A DNA stretch of 64,000 nucleotides from Streptomyces showdoensis. GTDB taxonomy: Bacteria; Actinomycetota; Actinomycetes; Streptomycetales; Streptomycetaceae. Location: assembly GCF_039535475.1 (NCBI RefSeq), contig NZ_BAAAXG010000009.1:1-64000 (forward strand), in the 5' to 3' direction. How positions within the stretch are numbered: position 1 is the first letter of the stretch; each line of letters starts with the position of its first letter. Of the stretch, positions 16,213 through 25,816 are shown piece after piece. The translations under genes and the position numbers were made by a program. Under the pieces are notes generated by a model that worked only from the letters and a program-made list of their open reading frames with translations, was not told where the DNA came from and made no database searches.

Positions 16213-17631
16213 TCAGGGGCGGCGGTAGGAGCCCTGGATGGTGATGGTCGCGCCGGCGGTCAGGCTGGCGCCGGTGAGGTTGGTGCCGGTGGAGTTCCGC
16301 ACGCGGTCGAAGGTGGGGCTGACGGTGCCGGGGAGGGAGACCGCCTGGAGCGAGCCGCTGTTGCCGGTCATGGAGTCGCCGTTGGCGGAGACGACCTGGC
16401 GGGTGGTGCGGTCGATGTCGGTCGGCGCGGTGATGCTGATGGGGCTGCTGCCGGATCCTGCGGTCGACCCGACGACGATGTAGGCGCAGAAGTAGACCTC
16501 TTTGCCGATGACGCGGTACCAGCCGGTGCGGGTGGTGTACGTCGGCGATCCGGCGCCCGTGACAACCGGGGTGTAGGCGCTCCAGCTGGTGTCGTCGACG
16601 GTCAGGAAGGCACCCCGGAGGTTGCCGGTGACCGTCAGCGCTCCCTCAGCCGTGAGGCCGGCTGTTTCGACCAGGAGCCTGGAAAGGCCGCGCTGGAGGA
16701 GGACCTGGGTTCCGGTGACCTGGACGAGGGAGGAGGTCCCTGCGGAGCCGTCCTGGGCGAACGCCTTGATGGTGGAGACGCCGGTGTTGGCGCCGCCGAT
16801 GCCTTGGATGAAGCAGTAGGAGCGGGTGTCGTTGGTGTCGAGCATCCACTGGCCGCCGTGGCCTCCGGCGGGCGACACCGTCATGAGCTTGGCGCCGCCG
16901 GAGTCGGCGGTGGGCGCCTGGAGTTCGAGCCTGGGCTGGAGGTCTCCGCCGAATTCGAGGGTGGAGGAGGAGAGGAGGCCCGGCTGGGTCTCACCCGGGT
17001 CGCCGGAGTAGAGGGCGACGCCGGGGGTGCTGGCGCCGCCGGCGTCCGGGGAGATGACGACGCGGCGCCCGGTGGTGCCGGTCTGGATGACCTTGCCGAT
17101 GAGGACGTCGTCGGGGACTTCGTCGGCGACGACGGGTGCGGGGGCGACGGGCCCGTTCTGCGCGGAGGCCGTGGAGCCGGTGCCGGAGGTGTTGCGGGTG
17201 ACGAGGCGGACGTAGAGCGGGGTGTCGGCCGGGATGGTGACGGTGGCGCCCTGTGGGGTCTCGATGGTGCTCTGCAGGGTGTCGGGGGTCGGGGTGAAGC
17301 CGCTGGAGGCGGACGAGTGGACCTCGACTCTGGCGAAGTCGAGGGGCGTGATGGAGCCGTCGGCGAAGGCGCCGTCCCAGCTTGCGGCGATCCCGCCGAG
17401 GACCGACTGCACGAGGGGCGTGGTCGGTGTCGGCGGGACGGGGCCGTTGACGACGTTGACGGCGGTGGTGCCGTCGGGCTGCTGGCCGACGAGCGCGCGC
17501 AGCGAGCCGCCGGTGTCGCGGATCTCGATCGCGGTGTCGTCGAGGGAGGCCGAGGAGAGCCGGGAGGTGCGCTCGACGGCGGCGAGGCGGCGCTCGATGG
17601 AGGCGAGGGTGGCGCCGATGTTCTGGGTCAT
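16213..17631 (-). CDS. Tail fibre or receptor-binding protein
   Basis: 472 residues from ATG 17631 behind CGGAGGAA. The N-terminus is a short helix (ATLASIERRLAAVERTSRL), typical of the trimerising start of fibre proteins. It is followed by Gly/Ser/Thr/Val-rich beta-structure and a C-terminal jelly-roll-like region (WYRVIGKEVYFCAYIVVG). Position at the distal end of the tail gene block fits a host-binding role. No specific family assigned. Confidence 0.7.
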   Translation of the reverse strand: MTQNIGATLASIERRLAAVERTSRLSSASLDDTAIEIRDTGGSLRALVGQQPDGTTAVNVVNGPVPPTPTTPLVQSVLGGIAASWDGAFADGSITPLDFARVEVHSSASSGFTPTPDTLQSTIETPQGATVTIPADTPLYVRLVTRNTSGTGSTASAQNGPVAPAPVVADEVPDDVLIGKVIQTGTTGRRVVISPDAGGASTPGVALYSGDPGETQPGLLSSSTLEFGGDLQPRLELQAPTADSGGAKLMTVSPAGGHGGQWMLDTNDTRSYCFIQGIGGANTGVSTIKAFAQDGSAGTSSLVQVTGTQVLLQRGLSRLLVETAGLTAEGALTVTGNLRGAFLTVDDTSWSAYTPVVTGAGSPTYTTRTGWYRVIGKEVYFCAYIVVGSTAGSGSSPISITAPTDIDRTTRQVVSANGDSMTGNSGSLQAVSLPGTVSPTFDRVRNSTGTNLTGASLTAGATITIQGSYRRP

Positions 17632-18722
17632 GAGGTTCCTCCGTACTGGTAGAGATCTGCGGGCTTGAGCTGCACGGTGGCCTGGGGGCCGCCGGGGGCA
17701 TCGGGGCGGACCGTCCAGCCGGTGATGCGGCACCAGCCGGTGTAGGTGGTCCAGGGGTTGTAGACGCGGGTGTAGATGTCGTCGCCGACCTGCCAGGAGC
17801 CGAGCGGAGCGGCGGGGGTGTCGCGGACGACGACCTCCTCCACCGCGCCTAGGCGCTGCCGGGAGATGCGTTCGGCGGAGGCGCGGGACGCGAGGACGTC
17901 GTTCGTGCGGATGTCGGGCAGGTCGAGGACGTGCTCCATGCGCAGGCGGCCGTTGCGGACCGCGGAGGTCTGGCGGCGCTTGGCCGAGCCGTCTCCGGCG
18001 CCGGAGGCGACGACTACCTGGGCGTACTCGTCGGCGGCGAGGGCGATCTCGGGGTCCTCCACGAGGTTCACGCCCGAGGCGAAGGAGATGTCGGTACGGC
18101 GGGCGCCGAGGCGCGGCCAGCCGAGACGCAGCCGTCTGATCACGGCGGTCTTGCTGGTGTTCCACTCGGCGGTGCAGGTGTAGTCGGGGGTGGCGTCGCC
18201 GGAGACGAGGTCGTCCAGGCGCTCGCCCAGGTTCGGTGTCTCCCAGGCGTTGAAGGTGTAGACGTCGCTGGGCGTGCCGACCGTGGATGTCGATGTGGTG
18301 GTGTCGACGACGACGCCGAGGTTGCCGTCAACGACGGACTGGGCGTAGGCCCAGATGTCGCGGATGACGGTGCAGCGGTCGGCGTAGGTGTAGGGGCCGC
18401 GGCCGGCGAGCCTGCCGTCGAGGTCGTGGCGGTGGTGGAGGTACGACGACCAGGACGCGGCTTCAAGGCGGACGGTGTTCTTCTGGGGGCGGATGTCCCA
18501 GATGAGGCCGCCCCACACGATCTCGCCGTCGGCCTCGACGTAGATGAGCGTGTTGCCGGGGTCGACCGCGGCCAGGTTCTGGGCAGCGAGCTTCGGCGCC
18601 AGGGCGCCGGTGAGCGCGCCGGGGCCGTTGAGCTCGGGCCCATAGGCGAGGTCGCGTAGCGAAAGGTTGTGGGTGAGCCACTCACCCGTCAGGACGTGCT
18701 GGGTCAGGACACGGGTGCTCAC
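17628..18722 (-). CDS. Minor tail protein
   Basis: 364 residues from GTG 18722 (GTGA overlap). It begins STRVLTQHVLTGEWLTHNLSL and proceeds with beta-strands such as NTLIYVEADGEIVWGGLIWDI, which resemble siphophage baseplate/tail-tip proteins that act as hubs. It lies between two other tail-tip genes, with 4-nt overlaps on both sides. Homology to a named family is uncertain. Confidence 0.7.
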   Translation of the reverse strand: MSTRVLTQHVLTGEWLTHNLSLRDLAYGPELNGPGALTGALAPKLAAQNLAAVDPGNTLIYVEADGEIVWGGLIWDIRPQKNTVRLEAASWSSYLHHRHDLDGRLAGRGPYTYADRCTVIRDIWAYAQSVVDGNLGVVVDTTTSTSTVGTPSDVYTFNAWETPNLGERLDDLVSGDATPDYTCTAEWNTSKTAVIRRLRLGWPRLGARRTDISFASGVNLVEDPEIALAADEYAQVVVASGAGDGSAKRRQTSAVRNGRLRMEHVLDLPDIRTNDVLASRASAERISRQRLGAVEEVVVRDTPAAPLGSWQVGDDIYTRVYNPWTTYTGWCRITGWTVRPDAPGGPQATVQLKPADLYQYGGTS

Positions 18723-19654
18723 CGGGGTGCCTCGAAGAACTCGATGTCGGCGCAGAGGCTGGTGGCGGAGTCGACGGAGACGAGGCCGGCGTTTCCGGGT
18801 GCGCCGCCGACCTGGATGCGTGCGGTCTGGCTGGTGCCGCGGTAGTTGTCGGGGAGGGTGAGGGTGTCGGCGACGAAGACGGTGGAGCGGCGCAGGCCGG
18901 TGGCGTTGTCGTCGAGGAGGGTGTTCTGGGTGACGAGGGAGGCGCCGAAGGAGGCGCGCATGACGCCGAGGAAGGCGTTCGAGGCGAAGCGGATCTGGCC
19001 GACGTCGAACTTGATGTTGGCCTTGGATGCCCAGAGGGGGACGGGGACGGCCCAGCCGGGGGCGGTGGTGAGGTTGGTGTAGGTGGCGGTGGTGCCGCCG
19101 ACCTCGTTGCTGATGGAGGCCGGGGAGGCGATCCACAGCTTGCGGTCGCGGCGGGGGTTCGCGATCTGCCGCAGGTCGACGATCCGCGCGTCGGTGACCG
19201 TGGCCGTGCTGGCGGGCAGGTCGATGCGGGCCAGCGGGATGCCGGTGCGGCCGTCGGGGATGGTGGTCGCCGAGCTGGAGACGTTGGAAATGACCTGGAA
19301 GTAGACGACCGGGTCGACGGCCGGATTCAGAGTGCCCTCGTACTCGGGGTCCTCGATGCGGACGATGAGCATGTCCGAGCGCGCCGAGCCGCCGGTGGGT
19401 GCGATGGAGACGTTGGCCGAGCCGACGTTGCTGAAGGCGTAGGAGCCCTGAAAGGCGTTGGCGCGGCCTCGGACCACTCCGGACCCGGCGGCGATCTGCA
19501 CGGCGGCGCCCGGGGTGCCGAGCTGGGTGACCTTGAGGTCGGTCCCCTCGGTGACGCCTTCGTTGCCGCGGGACAGGTCGCGCACAAGCATGCGGAAGGA
19601 CTGGGCGGAGTGGTCAGCGCCGTTGACGAGGATCGGCTGCGGAATCAGGGGCAC
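18719..19654 (-). CDS. Minor tail protein, beta-rich
   Basis: 311 residues from GTG 19654 behind TGAGGAGC. The first 50 residues (ILVNGADHSAQSFRMLVRDL) and the following QLGTPGAAVQIAAGSGVVRG are typical of actinophage tail-tip proteins with an upper-baseplate-like fold. The C-terminal half resembles a carbohydrate-binding beta-sandwich. Probably part of the receptor-binding tip. Confidence 0.7.
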   Translation of the reverse strand: MPLIPQPILVNGADHSAQSFRMLVRDLSRGNEGVTEGTDLKVTQLGTPGAAVQIAAGSGVVRGRANAFQGSYAFSNVGSANVSIAPTGGSARSDMLIVRIEDPEYEGTLNPAVDPVVYFQVISNVSSSATTIPDGRTGIPLARIDLPASTATVTDARIVDLRQIANPRRDRKLWIASPASISNEVGGTTATYTNLTTAPGWAVPVPLWASKANIKFDVGQIRFASNAFLGVMRASFGASLVTQNTLLDDNATGLRRSTVFVADTLTLPDNYRGTSQTARIQVGGAPGNAGLVSVDSATSLCADIEFFEAPR

Positions 19655-19664
19655 GAGACGCTCC

Positions 19665-20567
19665 TCAGAGGGCGGTGTAGGTGCCGCGCCAGGTCAGGCG
19701 CAGGCGGGCGGTGTTCGTGGCGTCGAAGGCGGTGAACCGCATCTCGCTGGTCCCAGGCGGGACGGCGAACTGGTCGATCCGTGAGGCGGGGGCAAGCAGA
19801 GAGAGCGCGTTGCCGCCGTTCTCTCTGGTGACGGTTCGGAATCCGGGGCGGGTGTCGATCTCGATCCACTGGCCGGCGGTCAGGTTGGCGGTGGGAAGGG
19901 CGAGCGTCCGGCCGGTGGGAACGTGGGTGACGGTGACGTTCGCGCACGGGCCGGTGATCCGCAGGACGGGCCAGGCGTCGGCAGTGCCGGTGTTGGTGAC
20001 CCAGCCGGGCCGGTCGGCGGCGACCGTGCCGTTCTGCACGTGGATCGGGGCGTGAACGGGTGCGCGGAACCCGCCGCCGGTGAGCCAGCCGAGGGGGATC
20101 TCGGTGACGGTCTCGGTGTCGGAGTACCAGAGCGGGTCGGTGGCGGCGAAGGAGATGTCGAGGGGGACGTATCCGTGGATGGCCTGGCGTACGTCGGCGT
20201 CGAGGAGCCGGACGCGGCCCTGGAGGCGCTTGACGGGCCGGCCGGGCCAGGCGATGCGCAGGGTGTGCGTGGCGCCGCCGGCCAGGCGTACGGCCGGGGC
20301 GTGCAGCGGCTGCTGGAGGGCGGCGAGGACGTCGAGGGCGGCCGCGCGGTCACCGGGGGTGCGGATGGCGGCGTCGATGCGGATCTCGCGGGTGGCGTAG
20401 TAGTCCGGACCGGGCCAGGCGCCGTCCATGGACGGCTGGTCGAAGTCCTCCTCGCGTACGGGCGGCCGGCCCAGGCCGGAGATGTCGCGGATCTGGACGC
20501 TGGTGCCCTTGCCGATGACGACGCCGGCGAGGTCGAGCTGCCCGGTGGTCAGGGTCGGGTCGGTCAT
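19665..20567 (-). CDS. Distal tail (Dit-like) protein
   Basis: 300 residues from ATG 20567 (ATGA overlap with the tape measure gene). The N-terminal DLAGVVIGKGTSVQIRDI and later DPLWYSDTETVTEI, with NTGTADAWPVLRITGP, fit siphophage tail proteins of the Dit type that cap the tail tube. Its place just after the tape measure gene is the standard position. Confidence 0.8.
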   Translation of the reverse strand: MTDPTLTTGQLDLAGVVIGKGTSVQIRDISGLGRPPVREEDFDQPSMDGAWPGPDYYATREIRIDAAIRTPGDRAAALDVLAALQQPLHAPAVRLAGGATHTLRIAWPGRPVKRLQGRVRLLDADVRQAIHGYVPLDISFAATDPLWYSDTETVTEIPLGWLTGGGFRAPVHAPIHVQNGTVAADRPGWVTNTGTADAWPVLRITGPCANVTVTHVPTGRTLALPTANLTAGQWIEIDTRPGFRTVTRENGGNALSLLAPASRIDQFAVPPGTSEMRFTAFDATNTARLRLTWRGTYTAL

Positions 20568-23500
20568 CGGTTTGCCACTCCCCCTCGACGCGCTCGGCGC
20601 TGCTGGTGGCCGATCTCGGCGGCGATGTCGCGGGCGCTGGCGCCCGTGCGCAGCGTGGAGACGGTGATGTTGGTGTCGCCGGCGTCCTTGAGGACGACGA
20701 CCTGCTGGGAGCCGCGGACGTCGGTCAGGCCGAGGCCGTGGCGGCGCGCGGCTTCGGCGAGGACCGGGAGGGCCTTGCTGCGCTTGTGGGCGCCGAGGGG
20801 CACCAGGGCTTCCCCGCCGGTGCTGGGCTCGGCGAAGGTCATCAGGCCGGCGTTCGTGCTGTAGATGCCTGCGCGGATGCCGCCGTCGGCGTACGCCTGG
20901 CCGCGGTTCGCCTTCGCCAGGTCGGTCAGGAACTTGCCCGCGCGGGCGCCCAGGGCGGACCGGATCTGTCCGGTGGCGCGGTTGGCGATGTCGATGATCT
21001 CGTCCTCGCCGAGGCCGGTGGTGGCGGCGACGTCGTGCAGGCCGGTCTTGGAGGAGCTGATGGAGGCGATGACGGCGACGAGCTGCTGCACCTGCTCGCT
21101 GGTGAGCTGCGCGTTGGCCTTCTTCGCCGCGGTGTTCGCGGTGCCGGCCTTGCGCCGGTCGGCGACGGCCGACGCGGCGAGGCTGATGGCGGTCTCGTCG
21201 CCCTGGGCGGCGAGCTGCCGTGCGAGGTCGCCGTAGCCGCGGGCCGCGAGGGTCGCCAGGTTCTGCGCGAATCGCGCGTCGGTGGCGGTGACGGCGTTCA
21301 GGGAGCGGGTGTAGTCGGTCAGCGACACCTTCGCGGTGGTGGCCAGGCCGCGCAGGGCGGCGGCCATCTCGTTGACGTACTTGGTCGAGCCGCGCGCCAT
21401 CTTCTTGGTCAGGGAGACGCCGTCGGCGCCCATGGACGCGAGGGCCTGCGCGACGTCGGAACCGGCGCGTTCGGCGACGACGGCGAGGTCGCCCTGCCAC
21501 CACCGCATCTGCGCGGACGACTGCTTCAGCTTGCGCTCCAGGGCGCCGAGGTCGAAGAAGTCGACCTCCTTCACCTTGCCCTTGACCTTCACCTTCTTGG
21601 TGCGGTGCGCGGCCTGCCCGGCGTCGGAGGGGGAGAACAGGGCGCCGGTCTGCGGGTCGTAGCGCCAGTCGGTGACGGACCCGGTGGCGTTCCACTGGAT
21701 GCCGGAGGGGTCGCCGCCGAGGCGCCGGACGATCTCCTCGGTGATCGCGCGGGAGCGGGGGCGTGCGTCGGTCCGGAAGGGGACGTAGCCCTCGCCCTGG
21801 GTCTCCCGCTCGCCCCAGACGCGGTAGGAGCCGGCCGGGGCGATCTGCGCGATGTGCTGGTTCGGCCGGTCCCCCGGGTCGACGGCGCGGCCGCGGATGC
21901 CGCCGGTGGCGTAGTAGTCGACGACGGCGCCGGTCGCGCGGGCCTGGATCATGTCCGGGACGCCGTTGGCGTCGCGGTCGCCAGCCGACGCCGACATGTA
22001 GACGCCGATGCCGACCTGCTTGCCGTGGATGTTGTCGATGGCGTTCTGGATCTGGGCGGCGGCCGAGATGGGGCTGTTGGTGGGCACCGTGATGGTGACC
22101 GTCTTGTCGCGGGCGTTGTCGCGGATGGAGAAACCGAGCTGCTGGAGCTGCTCGCGGGCTGCGCCGGTCGGTGCGGCCATGGTGAGGGTCTTGCCTTGGG
22201 TGGCGGCCACCTTGTCCTGGATGGCCTGCAGCTCACGGACGGCGGCGACCGAAGGCGCCTTAATGTCGAGGGTCTTGCCGTCGGTCGCGGCAAGCTTCTC
22301 GATGAGCAGGTCGAGCTGCCCTCGGGCCTGGGCCGTCGGGGCGGTGATCTTGTACTCGCGGGTGCCGGGGATCAGCTCGATCTGGTAGCCGATCTCCTCG
22401 AGCTCGCGCTTGGCGTCGGCGCCGAGGGCGTCGACCTTGATGGTCTTCGCCTTCGGCGTCCGAGCGAACTCGGCCTGGATGGCGATGAGCTCGGCGAGGG
22501 CGGTGTCGACGCCCTTGGTCTGCAGGAGGATGGTCACCTGGCCGGGGATCAGGCCCATGGAGTCGGCCATCTTTTCGGCGGCCTCGGCGCCGATGCCGTA
22601 GCCGTCGGCGACCTTCAGCGCGGCGTCGCGGCCCTTCTTCATCTCCCGCTGCGCGGCGGCGATGGCTGCGGGCACGCCCTGGTTCTGGGAGAGGGCGAAG
22701 TCGTACGCGGCGATCGCCGCGGCGGCCGACGAGTCGGCGATCGTGTTGTAGGTGTCGAAGAGGGCCTGGCCGTTGGCGGTGACGGTGCTGATCGTGCCGT
22801 TCTGGCCGATGAGTGCCTGGCCGTAGCCCTTGGACTTGTCGATGCCGTTCGCCATGGCCTCGGTGGCGCGGGTGACGGCTTCGTTCACGCGGGCCTGCGC
22901 GGCCTGGAGGGACACCGACCCGCCGGACAGCAGGTCGAGGGCTTCGCGTAGGGCGCGGGTACGGGAGTCGGCGTCGGCGGTCTTGTCGGCGAGCTGGCCG
23001 ACGGACCGCTTGAGCAGGTCGTAGGCGGTGGTGTTCTTCCCGGCCTTGGCGACGCCCTGGGCGAAGGCCTCGGCGTCGTCCTTTGCTTTGCGGAAGTCGC
23101 CGGCGAGGCCGCCGATGCCGACCCGCAGGTCGTCGGCGGCGCGCCCGGCGACGGTGAAGCCCTCGGCGCCGACGCCGGTCTCGGCGTCCAGGTTCCACGT
23201 CTTCTGGGCCGCGGCGGCCGCGGCGAGGCGGTCTTGGAGGTCGTCGAGGGAGGAGCCCTGGTTGGTGTAGGCGTCGACGAGCTCGGACATGGGGATCCGA
23301 GCGCGCTTGGCGACGTCGACGAGGCGCTGCTGGCCGTCGAGCGTCGTCTTGATCTTCGTCGCCATGAGGGTCTGCATGGCGACCTGGCGGACGTTCTCGT
23401 CGACGAGGCCGTTGGACTCGCGCAGCGCGGCGGACAGGTTCGCGATCTGGTTCTCGTGCTCGCGGGCGGCGGCCGCGGCCTTCTGCTGGAGAGAGGCGAG

Positions 23501-25801
23501 CATGCCGAGGCCGATGGCGGCGCCGGTCAGGGCGAGGCCCCACGGGCCGCCGAGCGCGCCCACCAGGCCGCCCACAGCGGTGCGCAGGCCGGTCCCGGCG
23601 GCGGCGGTGACGCCGCGCAGGCTGCTGGCGAAGCCGGTGGCCTGGCCGGAGGCCGTACGGAACGCGGCGCCCATCTGCCCGACGGTGGTGACGCGGGTCT
23701 GCAGGACGGCGAGCGCCGCGCCGTAGCGGTTGATGGAGGTGCCTGAGGCGGTGGCGAGGGCCTGCTGGATGCGCATCTGCTCGCCGAGGCTGCGGTAGGC
23801 GCCGGTGAGCCGGCCGCCGACCGTGCTGGCGAGGCCGCTGGCGACGGGCCCGACCCGGCGCATGAGGAGCATGGCGAAGACGGCGGACTGCACTGGGCCG
23901 GGCAGCGCGCCGAACATCGAGACCAGGCCGCCGACCATCTGGCCGACGGGGCCGAGGACGGTGGAGAGGACCTCGATCGCGGAGGCGGCGAGGTCGAGGA
24001 CGTAGACGACGGTGTCGAGCGCGGTCGCGGCGCCCGAGCTGCCGTTGGTGATGTCGCCGAGCGCTTCGAAGACGGGGGTGGCGCCGTCGGCAAGGTTCTC
24101 CAGGACGGTGACGGCCATGCGGCCGGCGGTCATCAGGACGTGCAGGGCGGTCGCCGCCAGGTCGAGCGCGCCGTCCGTGAACGGGGCGAGCATGTCCGAG
24201 GCGGCGTCCTGCACCGCGCCGAACGTGCGGTGGGCGTCGGCGGCGATGCCGGGGCCGAACAGGGTCGCGAAGTCGTTGGCGTACTGGAAGAACTGCTCGA
24301 TCCTCGGGGTGGCCTGGGCGAGCCCGGAGGTGACGGCGCGGGTGAGGTACTCCAGGCCGGGGGCGGCTCCGGTGTAGAGGGTGAGGCCGGTCTGCCTCGC
24401 CTGGGTCTTGAGCTGGAGCATGGCGCCGGCGAGGCCTTTGCCCTTGGCGGCTGCGATGTCGGAGGCGGCACCGGTGCGGGAGACGGCCTGGATGAGCGCG
24501 TCGTAGGAATCGACGCCCTGGTGGGCCAGCGCGATGGCGCCGGACATGGCGGGCTTCCCGAAGGCCTTGGCGACGGCGGCGGTGAAGTCCTGCTGGGTCA
24601 GGTCGTGCTGTGCGGCGGACAGCTTCTCGACGACGTACCGCAGGCCCTTGAAGCGGCCCTCGGCAGTCCACGCCTCGATGCCGAGGGCCTTCAGGCCTTC
24701 CTTCATCTGCGGGGTCGGCTTGGCCAGGTTGGTGAAGATGCCGCGCAGGGTGGTGCCTGCTGTCTGGCCGAGGATGCCGGCTTTGCCGAGCATGCCGACG
24801 CCGCTGGCGGCTTCCTGCATGGAGACGCCGAGGCCGTGGGCGACCGGCCCGGCGTACTTCATCGCGTAGTAGATGTCGATGATGTCGCCGGACGCCGCGT
24901 TCGCTGTCGCGGCGAGGGTGTCGGCGGCGACCTGCGCCAGGTCGGCGCCCATGCCGAACTGGTCCATCATGTCGCCGAGGTACTTCGCGGAGTCGGCGGC
25001 GTTGACCTGCGCGGCCGATGCGAGGACGAGGGAGGCCCGGGTCGAGGAGATGGCCTGCTCGGTGCGGAAGCCGGCCTTCGCCAGCTCGACCATGGACTCG
25101 GCCGCGTCGGTCGCGGTCGCGGCTGGCAGGCTCAGGTCGTTGCCGAGCTGGTTCGCCGTCAGCGCCGCCCGGCGCATCTGCACGGCCGTGCCACCGGTGA
25201 CGGCACCGAACGTGTTCATCGCCTGCTGGTACTCGTTGCCCTCCTTGACCAGCTCGGCGCCGCCCATGACGAGCGCCCCGCCGGACAGCACCGCGGCCGC
25301 GCCGGTGAGCTGGTGGCGCATCCGGCCGGTCTCGTCGGCGTAGCGGCGCATCGAGGCGGCGCCGCGGTCGCCGACCCTGCTGGTGCGGGCGGCCGCGCGC
25401 TCGGCGGCGGTGGCGAGGCGGGTGAGGTCGCGGACGGCGTTGTCGATCTGCCCGGACATGCGGGCCAGGTCCCGGCCGGCGGTTCGGGAGTTCGCGCTGA
25501 GGGCGTTCAGGTGCTGCTGCGAGGTGCGGGCGGCGGCGCCGTACCGGCCCAGGCGGAGCCCCGCGCGCTCTGCGCTGGCGCCGAAGCGGTCGACGTCGCG
25601 GGCGGCGGTGCGGGCGGCCGAGCCGAAGGAGCGCACGTGGCGCGCGGCGGTGTTCGCGTCGCGGCCGAGCCCGGCGACGTGGGTGCGGGCCGTGCGGGTG
25701 TGGGCGCCGAGCGCGCGGGAGTGGGTGGCGGCCTGCCGCAGCTCGCGGGACAGGCTGCTGCCCGTGCCCCGGATGTCCACGGACAGGGTCCAGTTCGCCA
25801 C
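20564..25801 (-). CDS. Tape measure protein
   Basis: 1745 residues from GTG 25801 behind AAGGAGGG. Long helical Ala/Arg-rich N-terminus, a TP901-type core (QQAMNTFGAVTGGTAVQMR and LPAATATDAAESMVELAKAG), hydrophobic segments near residues 600-770, and a long helical C-terminus with repeated AxAKTIKVDALG-like beta elements. It sets tail length; at about 0.15 nm per residue this predicts a tail near 260 nm (inference). It follows the tail chaperones, as is usual. Confidence 0.95.
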   Translation of the reverse strand: MANWTLSVDIRGTGSSLSRELRQAATHSRALGAHTRTARTHVAGLGRDANTAARHVRSFGSAARTAARDVDRFGASAERAGLRLGRYGAAARTSQQHLNALSANSRTAGRDLARMSGQIDNAVRDLTRLATAAERAAARTSRVGDRGAASMRRYADETGRMRHQLTGAAAVLSGGALVMGGAELVKEGNEYQQAMNTFGAVTGGTAVQMRRAALTANQLGNDLSLPAATATDAAESMVELAKAGFRTEQAISSTRASLVLASAAQVNAADSAKYLGDMMDQFGMGADLAQVAADTLAATANAASGDIIDIYYAMKYAGPVAHGLGVSMQEAASGVGMLGKAGILGQTAGTTLRGIFTNLAKPTPQMKEGLKALGIEAWTAEGRFKGLRYVVEKLSAAQHDLTQQDFTAAVAKAFGKPAMSGAIALAHQGVDSYDALIQAVSRTGAASDIAAAKGKGLAGAMLQLKTQARQTGLTLYTGAAPGLEYLTRAVTSGLAQATPRIEQFFQYANDFATLFGPGIAADAHRTFGAVQDAASDMLAPFTDGALDLAATALHVLMTAGRMAVTVLENLADGATPVFEALGDITNGSSGAATALDTVVYVLDLAASAIEVLSTVLGPVGQMVGGLVSMFGALPGPVQSAVFAMLLMRRVGPVASGLASTVGGRLTGAYRSLGEQMRIQQALATASGTSINRYGAALAVLQTRVTTVGQMGAAFRTASGQATGFASSLRGVTAAAGTGLRTAVGGLVGALGGPWGLALTGAAIGLGMLASLQQKAAAAAREHENQIANLSAALRESNGLVDENVRQVAMQTLMATKIKTTLDGQQRLVDVAKRARIPMSELVDAYTNQGSSLDDLQDRLAAAAAAQKTWNLDAETGVGAEGFTVAGRAADDLRVGIGGLAGDFRKAKDDAEAFAQGVAKAGKNTTAYDLLKRSVGQLADKTADADSRTRALREALDLLSGGSVSLQAAQARVNEAVTRATEAMANGIDKSKGYGQALIGQNGTISTVTANGQALFDTYNTIADSSAAAAIAAYDFALSQNQGVPAAIAAAQREMKKGRDAALKVADGYGIGAEAAEKMADSMGLIPGQVTILLQTKGVDTALAELIAIQAEFARTPKAKTIKVDALGADAKRELEEIGYQIELIPGTREYKITAPTAQARGQLDLLIEKLAATDGKTLDIKAPSVAAVRELQAIQDKVAATQGKTLTMAAPTGAAREQLQQLGFSIRDNARDKTVTITVPTNSPISAAAQIQNAIDNIHGKQVGIGVYMSASAGDRDANGVPDMIQARATGAVVDYYATGGIRGRAVDPGDRPNQHIAQIAPAGSYRVWGERETQGEGYVPFRTDARPRSRAITEEIVRRLGGDPSGIQWNATGSVTDWRYDPQTGALFSPSDAGQAAHRTKKVKVKGKVKEVDFFDLGALERKLKQSSAQMRWWQGDLAVVAERAGSDVAQALASMGADGVSLTKKMARGSTKYVNEMAAALRGLATTAKVSLTDYTRSLNAVTATDARFAQNLATLAARGYGDLARQLAAQGDETAISLAASAVADRRKAGTANTAAKKANAQLTSEQVQQLVAVIASISSSKTGLHDVAATTGLGEDEIIDIANRATGQIRSALGARAGKFLTDLAKANRGQAYADGGIRAGIYSTNAGLMTFAEPSTGGEALVPLGAHKRSKALPVLAEAARRHGLGLTDVRGSQQVVVLKDAGDTNITVSTLRTGASARDIAAEIGHQQRRARRGGVANR

Positions 25802-25816
25802 CAGGCCGCCCTCCTT

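Noticed and set aside
20606..22951. 781-codon plus-strand ORF opposite the tape measure gene
   Set aside because: Antisense frame of the tape measure gene without ribosome site or domain; the same applies to 24140-26404.
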